Shown here piece by piece: positions 15,467-26,641 of a stretch of 29,947 nt of DNA. Source of the stretch: an uncultured Anaeroplasma sp. GTDB lineage: Bacteria > Bacillota_I > Bacilli_A > Acholeplasmatales > Anaeroplasmataceae. A model generated the notes under the pieces. It saw only the letters and a program-made list of their open reading frames with translations, made no database searches and was not told the DNA's origin. Both the position numbers and the translations under genes were made by a program. Each line of letters begins with the position of its first letter. The stretch's first letter is position 1. The stretch covers positions 1-29,947 of the forward strand of contig CAKQBG010000023.1 of the NCBI GenBank assembly GCA_934216145.1, in the 5' to 3' direction.

Positions 15467-16197
15467 TTAAATCGCAAAAACTCCAATAGATGAACAAATA
15501 AATATAATAATAAATAAAGTAAATGCTGATGATATAGAGGTCCAAACAACAAGCTGACCAGCAAGCTCCTCATCATTATTCATTTCAGCTGACATTGGGG
15601 CTGATGATACAGCAACAGGAGTACCAAATAATGAAATTAAAGCTGGGAAACAAATTAAATTACTCATTTCAAAGAAGTTACCATTTTTATTTAGGAAATA
15701 AGCTACGACTAAGCATATAGCAGGAGCTATAACAACACGTCCTAAAGTACCTGCAATAATTTGACCCTTTAATCTAGAAATAGCACTAAACTTGAATTCA
15801 CCACCAAGAGCTAATAACGCAAGTGGAGATGCGACAAGCTTTAAATTATTAATAGTTGTATATAGGAATGGTACATTATCCTTAATCGTAAATAATGGAG
15901 TATCTCTACCAATAGTTAATAAAGCACGAACACCTAAAAAGATAATACCTAAAAATACACCAATAATTAATGGATTAGTAACAATCTTTTTTAAAATAGA
16001 TTTAACACTAACCTTATTATCTCCATCCTTAATAAATATTGATAAAGAAATAATAGCTAATATATTAAATAAAGGAATAGAAATAGCTGAAATAACTGCA
16101 GCAAGTGCTACCGGTTCACTTCTTCCATGAGATAATGACTCAGATAAAGAAACACCAACAATAGCGAAATTAGATCTAAATACACATTGTAGAATTA
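15467..16197 (-). pseudogene. AEC (auxin efflux carrier family) permease, N-terminally truncated
   Basis: An uninterrupted leftward frame of about 243 codons reads LQCVFRSNFAIVGVSLSESL at the top, then PLFNILAIISLSIFIK, VASPLALLALGGEFKF and PALISLFGTPVAVSSAPMSA, ending SSIGVFAI. This matches the C-terminal three quarters of AEC permeases, including FRSNxAIxG and the FGTPVAVSSA segment. About 80-95 N-terminal residues, with the first membrane helices, are missing. The homology begins exactly at the stop codon of the neighbouring hydrolase, and there is no start codon before an internal ATG at 15667. A deletion has probably fused the two loci. The remaining sequence is not otherwise eroded, so the loss looks recent. 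Confidence 0.82.
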
Positions 16198-17160
16198 TTA
16201 TTTTATAAAGTCAATAATTTTATCCATAACATTAGAATCAAGCTCTCCAAGCTCATGGAAATTAATACTATTCATATAATCAACCATTTTATTTTTAGAT
16301 ATAGTTTTAATACTATTTTGAAAATCCTTAAGTTTAATTACAGCCTCATTAGTGTAATTAGGATTATGTCCCTTTTTATCAAATATTAAATAACTAAAAT
16401 TAGGATAAATATGTTTAATATAGCCAGTATTTTTATCATAGCTAATCATAGGATCATCCTTTGAAGCCAATAGCATAACTTTACCTTTATAATTTTTTAA
16501 AGAATCCTTAGTCTTATAGGTAGTATATTTTCCATTCTTTAGATAATCTATAAAATAAATAAATGGAGCTAAAAAACGTAATCCTTTAGGGATAAAATTC
16601 ATTAAACAGGAATAAGTACTTATAAATGGTGCCATAGCTACAATTCCTAAAATATCAGGATGTAATGAGACTATATTAGTTGTAGCATATCCACCCCAGG
16701 AATGTCCTACAACATATATATCCTTATTAGGATAATTAAGCTTTAAATATGATATTACTATATCTAACGATTTTAAGCTATTACCAAGTCCTTTTATATT
16801 CTTACCTGTAGAAGAAGAAACTCCAATATAATCAAAGCCAAATACCTGATAATTATTTCTACAAAAATATTCAATATCCTGTAAATAAGAATTTTGGTCA
16901 CTCAACATACCATGACAAAAGACAATTAGCTTATTAGTATCATAATTATCATAATTATATAAATTTCCTCTAATTCTTTCATTTTTATATTTAATCTCTA
17001 GTGGAGTGGATTTTAAATTAAATTCTTCTTTAGTATATAATCTAATTAAAGGATTAGCCTCATATCTTTTACCAAAAGTTATGGAATGAATAAAAAAACT
17101 AATAATAATTAATACTAAAAATAAAACAATTAAACCTAATATAATATATAATCCAATCAT
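16198..17160 (-). CDS. membrane-anchored alpha/beta hydrolase
   Basis: 320 residues. An N-terminal hydrophobic helix (IIGL-type start, LIVLFLVLIIISFFIHS) anchors the protein; the rest is an alpha/beta hydrolase. Visible features are FCHGM (oxyanion loop), GHSWGGY with the nucleophile serine, ASKDDPM (acidic member) and DKKGHNP (histidine), a complete triad. Such proteins act as esterases, lipases or peptidases, and the substrate is not evident. AAGGAG precedes the ATG. It follows coaX after a terminator and ends directly against the truncated AEC gene. Confidence 0.85.
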   Translation of the reverse strand: MIGLYIILGLIVLFLVLIIISFFIHSITFGKRYEANPLIRLYTKEEFNLKSTPLEIKYKNERIRGNLYNYDNYDTNKLIVFCHGMLSDQNSYLQDIEYFCRNNYQVFGFDYIGVSSSTGKNIKGLGNSLKSLDIVISYLKLNYPNKDIYVVGHSWGGYATTNIVSLHPDILGIVAMAPFISTYSCLMNFIPKGLRFLAPFIYFIDYLKNGKYTTYKTKDSLKNYKGKVMLLASKDDPMISYDKNTGYIKHIYPNFSYLIFDKKGHNPNYTNEAVIKLKDFQNSIKTISKNKMVDYMNSINFHELGELDSNVMDKIIDFIK

Positions 17161-17174
17161 TTTTTCTCCTTATC

Positions 17175-17200
17175 AAAAAAGTAGCATATTTCTATGCTAC
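17175..17200 (-). terminator. terminator between coaX and the hydrolase gene
   Basis: Leftward GTAGCAT pairs with ATGCTAC around AGAAAT, then six T. The coaX TAG stop is inside the hairpin. Some read-through may feed the hydrolase gene, which has no separate promoter that I see. Confidence 0.75.
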
Positions 17201-17941
17201 ATTCTTTTTATAAATTTCATACATACCATCTAAAGTTAAAAACTCACTACGCTCTATATTAGTCTTACATAATGGCACAATTAGCTTTGAAAGACCACCT
17301 GTAGCTAAAACAGGGATATTAGGATTTTTAATTTCATCCCTAATTCTTTCAACCATTCCATCAACCTGAGCAGCCGCACCAAAGATTACACCAGATTGCA
17401 TACAGGTAATTGTTGCAGTAGCAACAACCTTCTTTGGACAAACAAGCTCAATATTTGGTAATAAGGCCGCATTAGATACTAGTGCCTTCATTGATATAGC
17501 TACACCAGGAGCGATACTACAGCCATAAAATATATTATTCTTAGCGTAAATATATTTTGTTGCAGTACCTAAATCAACTATAATAGCTTCATTATAAAGC
17601 TTCATAGCTCCAGCAGTATCAGCTATCATGTCAGCCCCAACTGTTTTAGGATCATCAACCTTTAATTGAATACCAGTTTTGATTCCTGGTCCTACAATCA
17701 TAGGAGAAGGATTGATATATTTTTCACACATCTTTTTTAGCGCACTTGTAACAATAGGTACAACTGATGAAATAATTACATCTTTAACATCATATAAATC
17801 TAAAACAGGCTTTAGCATTATATAATATTCATCTGCTGTTTTATCAGTAGCTGTTTTAAATCTATAAGTTTTCTTTATTTGATTATTTTCTGCCAACCCA
17901 AAAACTATACTAGTATTTCCAACATCAACTAATAAAATCAT
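17192..17941 (-). CDS. coaX: type III pantothenate kinase
   Basis: 249 residues. It phosphorylates pantothenate with ATP in the first step of CoA synthesis, in the cytoplasm. Motifs of the ASKHA fold are visible: VDVGNTSIVFGL (phosphate 1), ISSVVP, KVDDPKTVGADMIADTAGA (GxGADR-type pantothenate site with M for R), VDLGTATKY (phosphate 2) and LATGGLSKLI. Type III enzymes are not feedback-inhibited by CoA. The gene starts 15 nt after the ECF S component with a GAGG site, giving a likely uptake-and-activation operon. Confidence 0.95.
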   Translation of the reverse strand: MILLVDVGNTSIVFGLAENNQIKKTYRFKTATDKTADEYYIMLKPVLDLYDVKDVIISSVVPIVTSALKKMCEKYINPSPMIVGPGIKTGIQLKVDDPKTVGADMIADTAGAMKLYNEAIIVDLGTATKYIYAKNNIFYGCSIAPGVAISMKALVSNAALLPNIELVCPKKVVATATITCMQSGVIFGAAAQVDGMVERIRDEIKNPNIPVLATGGLSKLIVPLCKTNIERSEFLTLDGMYEIYKKNVA

Positions 17942-17956
17942 ATAAATACCTCTATC

Positions 17957-18610
17957 CTATATTGCTTCTATTTCTTCTACATTCTCTTCAGAAATAATCT
18001 TAGAGAAATCATTTGAAAAGCCTAATGAATGGTTCTTCGCTAAAATTTTAACAACTGATGCAATCGAAGGTGCTAAAATAATATTAAGAGCAAGTTCAAC
18101 TAAGAATGCAATCCAAATAGCTGCCGCTGTAGCTACAAATGTAACACCATATGCTTCACCAGTCATTATAAAAATTAATATTCCATATAATAATAAGAAT
18201 GTACCTGAGTTAACAATAGGAGCAATCATAGAAGCTGCAAAAATGCCAACAATAAAGTTCTTCTTACTAAATATTCTAAATAACCAACCAGAAACAAAGC
18301 CTGCAAGTCCTGTTTTTAATAAACAAAGCACAATAGCAAGTATTGTCATGTACCAATTAACATAAAAGCCTTCTGCACCCTGTCCTGGTAATAATGTAAC
18401 TGCACCTAAGAAAATTCCAACTGATAAACCACCTTCAGGGCCATATAATATAGCTCCCACAACAACTGGAATTAAAGCTAAATTAATTGCTGTACCTCCA
18501 CCAATTGGTAGTTTAGGAAGTACTCCACTAATCCAAAATTGCAATACGAATGCAATTGCGCATAAAGTTGATATACCAACTAAACGCTTAATTTTAATAC
18601 TGTTTTTCAT
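17957..18610 (-). CDS. ECF transporter S component, probably for pantothenate
   Basis: About 217 residues with five or six membrane helices, the size and layout of an energy-coupling-factor substrate-binding (S) component. IGGGTAINLALIPVVVGAIL is typical of the helix 1-2 region. S components bind a vitamin and dock on the shared EcfAAT module, which is not in this window. Placement before coaX suggests pantothenate (PanT-like) as substrate; the sequence alone does not prove this. The frame runs up to an ATG at 18658, but the promoter puts the RNA start near 18654, and AAAGGA precedes the ATG at 18610. Confidence 0.8.
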   Translation of the reverse strand: MKNSIKIKRLVGISTLCAIAFVLQFWISGVLPKLPIGGGTAINLALIPVVVGAILYGPEGGLSVGIFLGAVTLLPGQGAEGFYVNWYMTILAIVLCLLKTGLAGFVSGWLFRIFSKKNFIVGIFAASMIAPIVNSGTFLLLYGILIFIMTGEAYGVTFVATAAAIWIAFLVELALNIILAPSIASVVKILAKNHSLGFSNDFSKIISEENVEEIEAI

Positions 18611-18660
18611 ATTTATTTTTCCTTTCTTTCTAGGCCTTAATAGGTCCCATAAGCGCATAT

Positions 18661-18689
18661 ATTATATGACTTTTATATTCATTTTACAA
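18661..18689 (-). promoter_or_regulatory. promoter of the S component-coaX operon
   Basis: Leftward TTGTAA (18684-18689), 17-bp spacer, TATAAT (18661-18666). About 45 nt of leader follow, including a small GG(A)CCT/AGGCC hairpin at roughly 18633-18647. Confidence 0.8.
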
Positions 18690-18693
18690 GATT

Positions 18694-18729
18694 AAAAAAA
18701 ACAAAAAATGAGGATATTTTCCTCATTTT
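18694..18729 (-). terminator. terminator after the SGNH esterase operon
   Basis: AAAATGAGGA pairs with TCCTCATTTT around 5 nt. TTG and eight T follow leftward. Confidence 0.85.
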
Positions 18730-18732
18730 GAA

Positions 18733-19038
18733 TTATTCGATATCAATATTATCATTATTTACTACAAAATCGCAATTATTAATAACTAAATGAAGCTTAG
18801 TATCATAAAAAATATTATTAATAGTATAAGGTTTATTTAAAGTCTTTAGTCCTATAACTGATTTAAAAATAAACGTTTTAATTTGAGATATATCCATCTC
18901 AGGTCTATAGCCATTAGCTATTAGTTCAATATAGGTAGTCATTGATACCTTCATTAATAAATTATTTCCATCTATTTTTAAATCAATAATATTAAAATCT
19001 GTAGGATTATAGCTCATACTAAAGAAAAAGGCAGTCAT
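18733..19038 (-). CDS. hypothetical protein coupled to the SGNH esterase
   Basis: 101 residues, no signal peptide, mixed beta-like composition rich in N, I, D and T. No family is recognised. It starts one base after the esterase stop (TAA-T-ATG), with AAAGGA inside the esterase end, so it is translated with it. A similar beta-sandwich pattern could bind ligand or enzyme, but nothing shows this. Confidence 0.65.
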   Translation of the reverse strand: MTAFFFSMSYNPTDFNIIDLKIDGNNLLMKVSMTTYIELIANGYRPEMDISQIKTFIFKSVIGLKTLNKPYTINNIFYDTKLHLVINNCDFVVNNDNIDIE

Positions 19039-19039
19039 A

Positions 19040-19753
19040 TTAGTCCTTTAGCATTGCCCAGTCAATCTCTGGAGTTACATCTAAATCTAAGAATAGCTTT
19101 TTAATAGGATCATTTGTTTTATAAATAGCTCTAACAAATAATTCAGCAATTGCGATAGCGCCCTCATAAACTAAATGAGAATGATCATCCTTACCCTCTA
19201 AATATGTTGAAAATTTATTAGCTGGAAAAATCATATGGAACTTCTTTGATGCTTCTTCTCCTAATTCATTATATAAATCAATAGTAAGCTTATTCAAATC
19301 AATACATGTATAATTATTTTCCTTACAAAAATCAAGCATAGCCTTCGGATATTCTCCATGAGAATTAATACATTTACCATCAATAAATTTATGTCTTGTT
19401 ATAGATGTTGCATAAACAATATGTCCACCACGCTTAATAACCTCATCATGAAAATAGCCTAAATTTTTTTGATATTCACCATAAGGCTCAGTATATCTAG
19501 TTGGATCATTCTTCTTCTCATCATTATGACCAAATTGACATATTACATAATCACCCTCACTCATTTCATTAAGAATTCTTTCAAATCTTCCTTCTGAAAT
19601 GAAACTTTTAGTACTTCTACCATTTTCAGCATAATCAACAACTGTTACTCCTTCTGTAACAAATAGCTCAACAACCTGACCCCAGCCAGTTTGTGGATAG
19701 GTAAGGATATTATTGAACTTCATTGTTGAATCACCCATCATAAATATTTTCAT
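19040..19753 (-). CDS. SGNH/GDSL esterase, rhamnogalacturonan acetylesterase-like
   Basis: 237 residues, cytoplasmic by lack of a signal peptide. The SGNH blocks are clear: FMMGDSTM (nucleophile Ser), ENGRSTKSF (Asn block), CQFGHND (block III) and DDHSHLVYEGA (catalytic Asp and His). The GDST and DDHSHL forms fit the rhamnogalacturonan acetylesterase branch, which removes acetyl groups from pectin-derived sugars. Here it would act on imported oligosaccharides; the substrate is inferred. The ribosome site is AGGAGGGT. It is followed by a coupled small gene. Confidence 0.87.
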   Translation of the reverse strand: MKIFMMGDSTMKFNNILTYPQTGWGQVVELFVTEGVTVVDYAENGRSTKSFISEGRFERILNEMSEGDYVICQFGHNDEKKNDPTRYTEPYGEYQKNLGYFHDEVIKRGGHIVYATSITRHKFIDGKCINSHGEYPKAMLDFCKENNYTCIDLNKLTIDLYNELGEEASKKFHMIFPANKFSTYLEGKDDHSHLVYEGAIAIAELFVRAIYKTNDPIKKLFLDLDVTPEIDWAMLKD

Positions 19754-19766
19754 GTAATTACCCTCC

Positions 19767-19798
19767 TAAAAAAATAAGGGGACATACTAGCCCCCTAT
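19767..19798 (-). terminator. terminator of rpsU
   Basis: ATAGGGG pairs with CCCCTTAT (one bulged base) across about 10 nt, then seven T leftward. Confidence 0.75.
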
Positions 19799-19801
19799 AT
19801 C

Positions 19802-19975
19802 TTACTTATATTTTTTTCTTGCTTCTTGACGCTTTTGCTTACGAACATCGCTAGGCTTCAAGTAGTATTGACGTTTCTTCGCCTCTTGAAGGTTACCAGA
19901 TCTTGATACATCACGTTTGAATCTACGTAATACATCTTCGATGCTTTCTTTTTCACGTACAACAATCTTTGGCAT
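19802..19975 (-). CDS. rpsU: 30S ribosomal protein S21
   Basis: 57 residues, [20 protein letters not shown] at the start and a basic tail ending [11 protein letters not shown], the standard S21 form. It joins the 30S platform near the anti-Shine-Dalgarno end. The frame extends six codons up, but GGAGGCTTAGTT fixes the ATG at 19975. It has a promoter and terminator of its own. Position next to mtaB and rsmE matches the common Firmicutes order. Confidence 0.97.
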   Translation of the reverse strand: MPKIVVREKESIEDVLRRFKRDVSRSGNLQEAKKRQYYLKPSDVRKQKRQEARKKYK

Positions 19976-20010
19976 AACTAAGCCTCCTTCCAAGGACGAA
20001 TTCCTATGAC

Positions 20011-20039
20011 ATTATATCAAATGAAATAAAAATTGTAAA
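20011..20039 (-). promoter_or_regulatory. promoter of rpsU
   Basis: Leftward TTTACA (20034-20039), 17-bp spacer, TATAAT (20011-20016). Confidence 0.8.
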
Positions 20040-20105
20040 GATTTTTTTACTCTTTTTTTTACTTTTTTAGATATTTTTTTGAAAAATAATATTTTTTTCA
20101 AAAAA

Positions 20106-21398
20106 TCATTTTATAATTTTACCATATATCTTTCCATTCTTATATTCAGTAACAGTTATGTTAACCTGCTTACGAATTAAAGACTCATCTAAAGGTAAAT
20201 GAACCTGTAAGAAATTAGAAGTATGTCCAATCATTAGAAGATCAGTTACTCTTTGTTCTACTATAACATCAAAATTCTTATTTATTTGAGTACTGTAATA
20301 ATTATCCTCAAGAGTATTTGATAGTTCAATTAACCTCTTCGCTCTATCTTTTTTTATGTCATCTCTAATCTGAGGCATTTCTGAAGCCTTAGTACCTCTT
20401 CTCATTGAATAAGGGAAAACATGAAGCTTAGAGAATCCAATTTTCTTACAAAATTCCATTGTTTCTCTAAAATCCTCTTCCTCTTCATATGGGAAGCCTA
20501 CTATAACATCAGTAGTTAACGATACATCTGGTCTTGCGTTTTTAATTTTATTAACCTTATCTAAAAAATATGCTTTATCATATCTTCTTTCCATTTTAGC
20601 TAAAATCTTATCAGAACCAGCCTGAAGAGGTAAATGTAAATGATTAGCAATAACCTTATTTTCTCTCATTAATTCAATAAAATCATCATCAATTTCATTA
20701 ATTTCAATTGAAGATAATCTTAATCTTTTTAATTCAGGAACCTCATTTAAAATTCTTTTAACTAATTTAGATAGATTAGTATCTCCATCCTTATATTTAC
20801 CAGTATGAATACCAGATAATACGACCTCTAAATAGCCCTCACCTGTAACTCTTCTTAGCTCCTCAATTACATCATCAGCTTTTTTACATCTAATAGGACC
20901 TCTAGCAAATGGAATAATACAATAAGTACAGAAATTCTCACAGCCATCCTCAATTTTTACAAACGCTCTTGTATGATCATATGAAGTAACATCTAATGGC
21001 TCATATTCATGAGTTTCTAGAATATCTAATATATTAACGTATTTCTCATGCTTAGGCTCATTAAGCATTTTTTCAATTTGAGCTACAACATCCTTCTTAT
21101 TACCATTACCAACAAGAATATCAACACCCTCAATTGAAGTAGCCTCAGGATTAGTTTGAGCATAACAACCCATAACGCAAATTATAGCCTCAGGATTCAT
21201 TTTAATGCATTTATGAATCATCTTACGGCTTTTAGCATCAGCCATATTAGTAACAGAGCAGGTATTAATAATATAAACATCACAATCCTCATCTGCTTCC
21301 TTTATAGTAAAGCCCTTAGCTAAAAGCTCATTCTTTAAAGCATTTGATTCATATATATTAACTTTACAGCCTAAAGTTATAAATCCAACATTTATCAT
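20106..21398 (-). CDS. mtaB: tRNA t6A37 methylthiotransferase MtaB
   Basis: 430 residues. It converts t6A to ms2t6A at position 37 of ANN-decoding tRNAs. The N-terminal UPF0004 domain binds a cluster through C11 (TLGCKVN), C47 (NTCSVT) and C78 (MGCYAQ). The radical SAM site is CENFCTYC within KIEDGCENFCTYCIIPFARG. A TRAM-like domain closes the protein. The ATG overlaps the rsmE stop (ATGA), with GGAG just before. No good terminator is visible; an AT-only inverted repeat lies at about 20078-20107. Confidence 0.96.
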   Translation of the reverse strand: MINVGFITLGCKVNIYESNALKNELLAKGFTIKEADEDCDVYIINTCSVTNMADAKSRKMIHKCIKMNPEAIICVMGCYAQTNPEATSIEGVDILVGNGNKKDVVAQIEKMLNEPKHEKYVNILDILETHEYEPLDVTSYDHTRAFVKIEDGCENFCTYCIIPFARGPIRCKKADDVIEELRRVTGEGYLEVVLSGIHTGKYKDGDTNLSKLVKRILNEVPELKRLRLSSIEINEIDDDFIELMRENKVIANHLHLPLQAGSDKILAKMERRYDKAYFLDKVNKIKNARPDVSLTTDVIVGFPYEEEEDFRETMEFCKKIGFSKLHVFPYSMRRGTKASEMPQIRDDIKKDRAKRLIELSNTLEDNYYSTQINKNFDVIVEQRVTDLLMIGHTSNFLQVHLPLDESLIRKQVNITVTEYKNGKIYGKIIK

Positions 21399-22132
21399 TT
21401 TTTTAACTCCATTTCATAGCTAATCGCACTTAAACAATAAAAGGCAGCAGTTTCAGTTCGTAAAATTCTAGGGCCTAAAGCACAGGTAACAAAGCCTAGA
21501 TTCTTTAGGTATTCAACCTCAGAATCATCAATTCCACCCTCAGGTCCTACTACCAAAGCGACTCTATCATTTTCCTTTAATGAGCTAACTATTTTTTTGA
21601 AATTTTTAAGCTCATTATTTTTTGCATCCTCTTCATAACATAATATTTTATAATCATATGAAGAGAAATCTATTTTCTTTAGCTCTATAATATCATCAAC
21701 TAACGGAACAAAAGCTCTAAAGCTTTGTTCAGCAGCCTCTTTAGCTATTTTATTAAATCTGATTAATTTATTTTCTTTCTTTTTAGGATCTAATTTGAAT
21801 ATTGAACGTTTCATTATTGTAGGAGTAAATAAAGAAGCACCAAGCTCTGTACCATGCTTAATAATGTCCTCAATCTTATCTCCCTTTGGATATCCTTGGA
21901 AAATAGACACAAAAACCGGCAACTCAACATTGCCGATTTTTTCTTCTATAATTTCAAATGATACCTCATCACTAGATATTGATTTTAAAGCTACTAAATA
22001 AGTTTTATTTCCATCGCTTACTAATACCTTATCGTCAATTCTAAAACGCATTACAACACTAATATGATGACAATCATCACCAGTAATAATATTGTTCTTT
22101 AAATTTTCAGGTGTAATGAAGTACTTTTGCAT
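21395..22132 (-). CDS. rsmE: 16S rRNA m3U1498 methyltransferase
   Basis: 245 residues. It methylates N3 of U1498 in 16S rRNA, using S-adenosylmethionine. The N-terminal PUA-like domain has DDCHHISVVMRFR; the C-terminal SPOUT knot has VALVVGPEGGIDDSEVEYL and LGPRILRTETA, the cofactor-binding trefoil signature. The start follows the stop of the upstream membrane gene by one base, with AAGGA before it, and its end overlaps mtaB, so the three form one operon. Confidence 0.96.
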   Translation of the reverse strand: MQKYFITPENLKNNIITGDDCHHISVVMRFRIDDKVLVSDGNKTYLVALKSISSDEVSFEIIEEKIGNVELPVFVSIFQGYPKGDKIEDIIKHGTELGASLFTPTIMKRSIFKLDPKKKENKLIRFNKIAKEAAEQSFRAFVPLVDDIIELKKIDFSSYDYKILCYEEDAKNNELKNFKKIVSSLKENDRVALVVGPEGGIDDSEVEYLKNLGFVTCALGPRILRTETAAFYCLSAISYEMELKK

Positions 22133-22133
22133 A

Positions 22134-22787
22134 TTAGTTTTCCTTATATTTTTCTAATTTGATTTTCGCAATAATTAAAACAAATGTAGCAATAATTTCA
22201 CCAACAATAAATGTGCCTGTATAGAATAGAGATAATGCTAAGCTTTGGAAGAAATCACTGCCGCCAATAATATAAGCAACAAAATTATAAATTAATACAT
22301 ATAATAGAATTACTAAAGTAACAACGTAAGCAATAACTCCACCCTTATAGGCAATGAATAATGGGTTTCTTAAATTATTCTTAGCAGCTTTAACTACCAT
22401 TTCATATGTTTCATTATCCATAGCTTCAGTTGTGATTACATCATAAGCATATGGCTTAAGATCCTTTCTCTCATCAACATCACCCTTATTATTTTCAACA
22501 AGTGGTAATATAAAAACTAATTCCATAGTTTCTAAATTTCTATAAAGATCATAAGTCTTTTTATATTTCTTTTCAGAATTTACCTTTTCAAGCTTTGAAA
22601 AGTCTACAGTTGGCTTTTGTTCTTGCTTAAAACAACCAAACTTAACTAAATTAACAGCCTTTTCATAGTCTTGACGGCTACGTTCATATCCTAATAATTT
22701 CTCATATTCCTTCTTTGGCTTATCTTCAGGAATATAATTGTTTTCAGTTTCAATTTCTTCTAAACCTTCAAATTGATTTTGTTCCAT
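22134..22787 (-). CDS. membrane protein of unknown function
   Basis: 217 residues. About 140 acidic, soluble residues (starting MEQNQFEGLEEIETENNYIP) precede two membrane helices (VIAYVVTLVILLYVLIYNFV and ALSLFYTGTFIVGEIIATFV) and a short basic tail. No family is recognised. AGGAGG precedes the ATG. It heads the operon with rsmE and mtaB and has its own promoter. In many Firmicutes prmA sits between dnaJ and rsmE; this gene holds that place and shows no methyltransferase motif. Confidence 0.75.
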   Translation of the reverse strand: MEQNQFEGLEEIETENNYIPEDKPKKEYEKLLGYERSRQDYEKAVNLVKFGCFKQEQKPTVDFSKLEKVNSEKKYKKTYDLYRNLETMELVFILPLVENNKGDVDERKDLKPYAYDVITTEAMDNETYEMVVKAAKNNLRNPLFIAYKGGVIAYVVTLVILLYVLIYNFVAYIIGGSDFFQSLALSLFYTGTFIVGEIIATFVLIIAKIKLEKYKEN

Positions 22788-22817
22788 AACAAATCCTCCT
22801 AAAAAAAATCTAAAAAT

Positions 22818-22846
22818 ATTATAACAATTTTCAAATACTTATTCAA
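22818..22846 (-). promoter_or_regulatory. promoter of the membrane protein-rsmE-mtaB operon
   Basis: Leftward TTGAAT (22841-22846), 17-bp spacer ending TTGT, TATAAT (22818-22823), with an extended TGN. Confidence 0.75.
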
Positions 22847-22929
22847 GGAAAATACCATTAAATCTTAATATTTGGAAATAATCAATTAAAAGAAAAGCTA
22901 TTTTTATCAATTTAGTATTAATAAAATAT

Positions 22930-22967
22930 AAAAAAACTCATCCTTAAGTATAATACTCTTAGATGAG
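22930..22967 (-). terminator. terminator of the heat-shock operon
   Basis: CTCATC pairs with GATGAG and, inside, AGTAT pairs with ATACT, followed leftward by seven T. Confidence 0.75.
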
Positions 22968-22985
22968 CTTCTATTATAATTTATA

Positions 22986-24104
22986 TTATTTGAATAATCC
23001 CTTAAACTTTTCCCATGGAGACTTTTTCTCGTTTTTCTCACATTGTTCAAGTTCTAAAATAATTCTCTTTTCCTCACTTGAAAGGTTAGTAGGAACTACT
23101 ACATTACAAATAACAATTTGATCTCCACGAGTCATTCCACCCTTAGGGTTCTTAGTACCTCTACCACGCATTCTTAGCTTTGTGCCTGGCTGAGTACCTG
23201 CTGGAATCTTTAATGATACATTACCATCAATAGTAGGTACCTCAATAGTATCACCTAATGCAGCCTGTGTAAAGCTTAGAGGTATTGTTAAAATGATATC
23301 TAATCCATCACGCTTAAAGTTTGGATGCTCTCCAACATTAAATGTAATATATAAATCGCCATTAGGTCCGCCATTAATACCAGCTTCACCATAGCCCTCC
23401 ATACGTAATGTCATACCTGTTTGCATTCCTGCTGGAATAGTAACCTCTACATCCTTAGTCTTACGAACACGTCCTTTACCATTACATTCTGGACATTTCT
23501 TAGTAATAACTTTACCTTTTCCGCCACAATCTGGGCAGTTAGTTTCTACATTTGTATAGCCAAAAATAGTTTGTTGACGCATAATAACACGTCCACGTCC
23601 TTTACATTTTGGACATATATGAATATCATTCTTAGTTTCAGCACCAGTTCCACCACAATGGATACATTCCTCATCAACAGTAAGTCTAACTTTCTTTTTA
23701 CAGCCGTATACTGCGTCCTCAAATGAAATATTCATTTGCTTTTCAACATCAGCACCCTGTTGTGGAGATGTACCATTAGAACGTCTAGCGCCACCACCAA
23801 AGAATTGGTTAATTATATCATCAAAGCCGCCAAAGCCTTGACCGCCAAAGCCACTAAAGCCTTGACCACCACTGAAGCCTTGAGTTGGATCATCAAATCC
23901 ATATTGATCGTATCTAGCTTTTTTTTGCTCATCAGATAAGGTGTCATATGCCTCATTAATTTCCTTGAACTTCTCTTCAGCACCTGGTTCCTTATTAATA
24001 TCCGGATGGTATTTCTTTGCCAATGTACGATAAGCTTTCTTTATTTCGTCTTGAGAAGCACCTTTTTGTAATCCAAGTACCTCATAATAGTCTCTTTTCG
24101 CCAT
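22986..24104 (-). CDS. dnaJ: chaperone DnaJ (Hsp40)
   Basis: 372 residues. It delivers unfolded proteins to DnaK and stimulates its ATPase. The J domain (1-70) holds HPD in [13 protein letters not shown]-rich linker follows ([20 protein letters not shown]), then four zinc motifs [24 protein letters not shown] and CPECNGKG, then two C-terminal beta domains. A GTG two codons up is possible, but the ATG at 24104 is better placed from GGGGTG. It is the last gene of hrcA-grpE-dnaK-dnaJ. Confidence 0.97.
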   Translation of the reverse strand: MAKRDYYEVLGLQKGASQDEIKKAYRTLAKKYHPDINKEPGAEEKFKEINEAYDTLSDEQKKARYDQYGFDDPTQGFSGGQGFSGFGGQGFGGFDDIINQFFGGGARRSNGTSPQQGADVEKQMNISFEDAVYGCKKKVRLTVDEECIHCGGTGAETKNDIHICPKCKGRGRVIMRQQTIFGYTNVETNCPDCGGKGKVITKKCPECNGKGRVRKTKDVEVTIPAGMQTGMTLRMEGYGEAGINGGPNGDLYITFNVGEHPNFKRDGLDIILTIPLSFTQAALGDTIEVPTIDGNVSLKIPAGTQPGTKLRMRGRGTKNPKGGMTRGDQIVICNVVVPTNLSSEEKRIILELEQCEKNEKKSPWEKFKGLFK

Positions 24105-24129
24105 AATCACACCCCATTTAAGTCGTTAA

Positions 24130-24154
24130 TGAAGGGCTCAATACGAGCCCTTCA
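24130..24154 (-). other. strong hairpin between dnaK and dnaJ without a T run
   Basis: TGAAGGGCTC pairs with GAGCCCTTCA around 5 nt, a GC-rich stem for this DNA. The next bases leftward are TTAACGAC, so it is not a normal terminator. It could set mRNA stability or lower dnaJ expression relative to dnaK. Confidence 0.7.
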
Positions 24155-24170
24155 ATATTATACCTCAAAA

Positions 24171-26632
<2,462 letters not shown>

Positions 26633-26641
26633 AATTAGCAC

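Noticed and set aside
15792..16130. 112-codon rightward frame opposite the AEC remnant
   Set aside because: The antisense strand encodes clear AEC permease homology; this frame has no recognisable product.
18633..18647. Small hairpin in the S component leader as a possible riboswitch
   Set aside because: The leader is only about 45 nt, too short for a known vitamin riboswitch, and no aptamer motif is visible.
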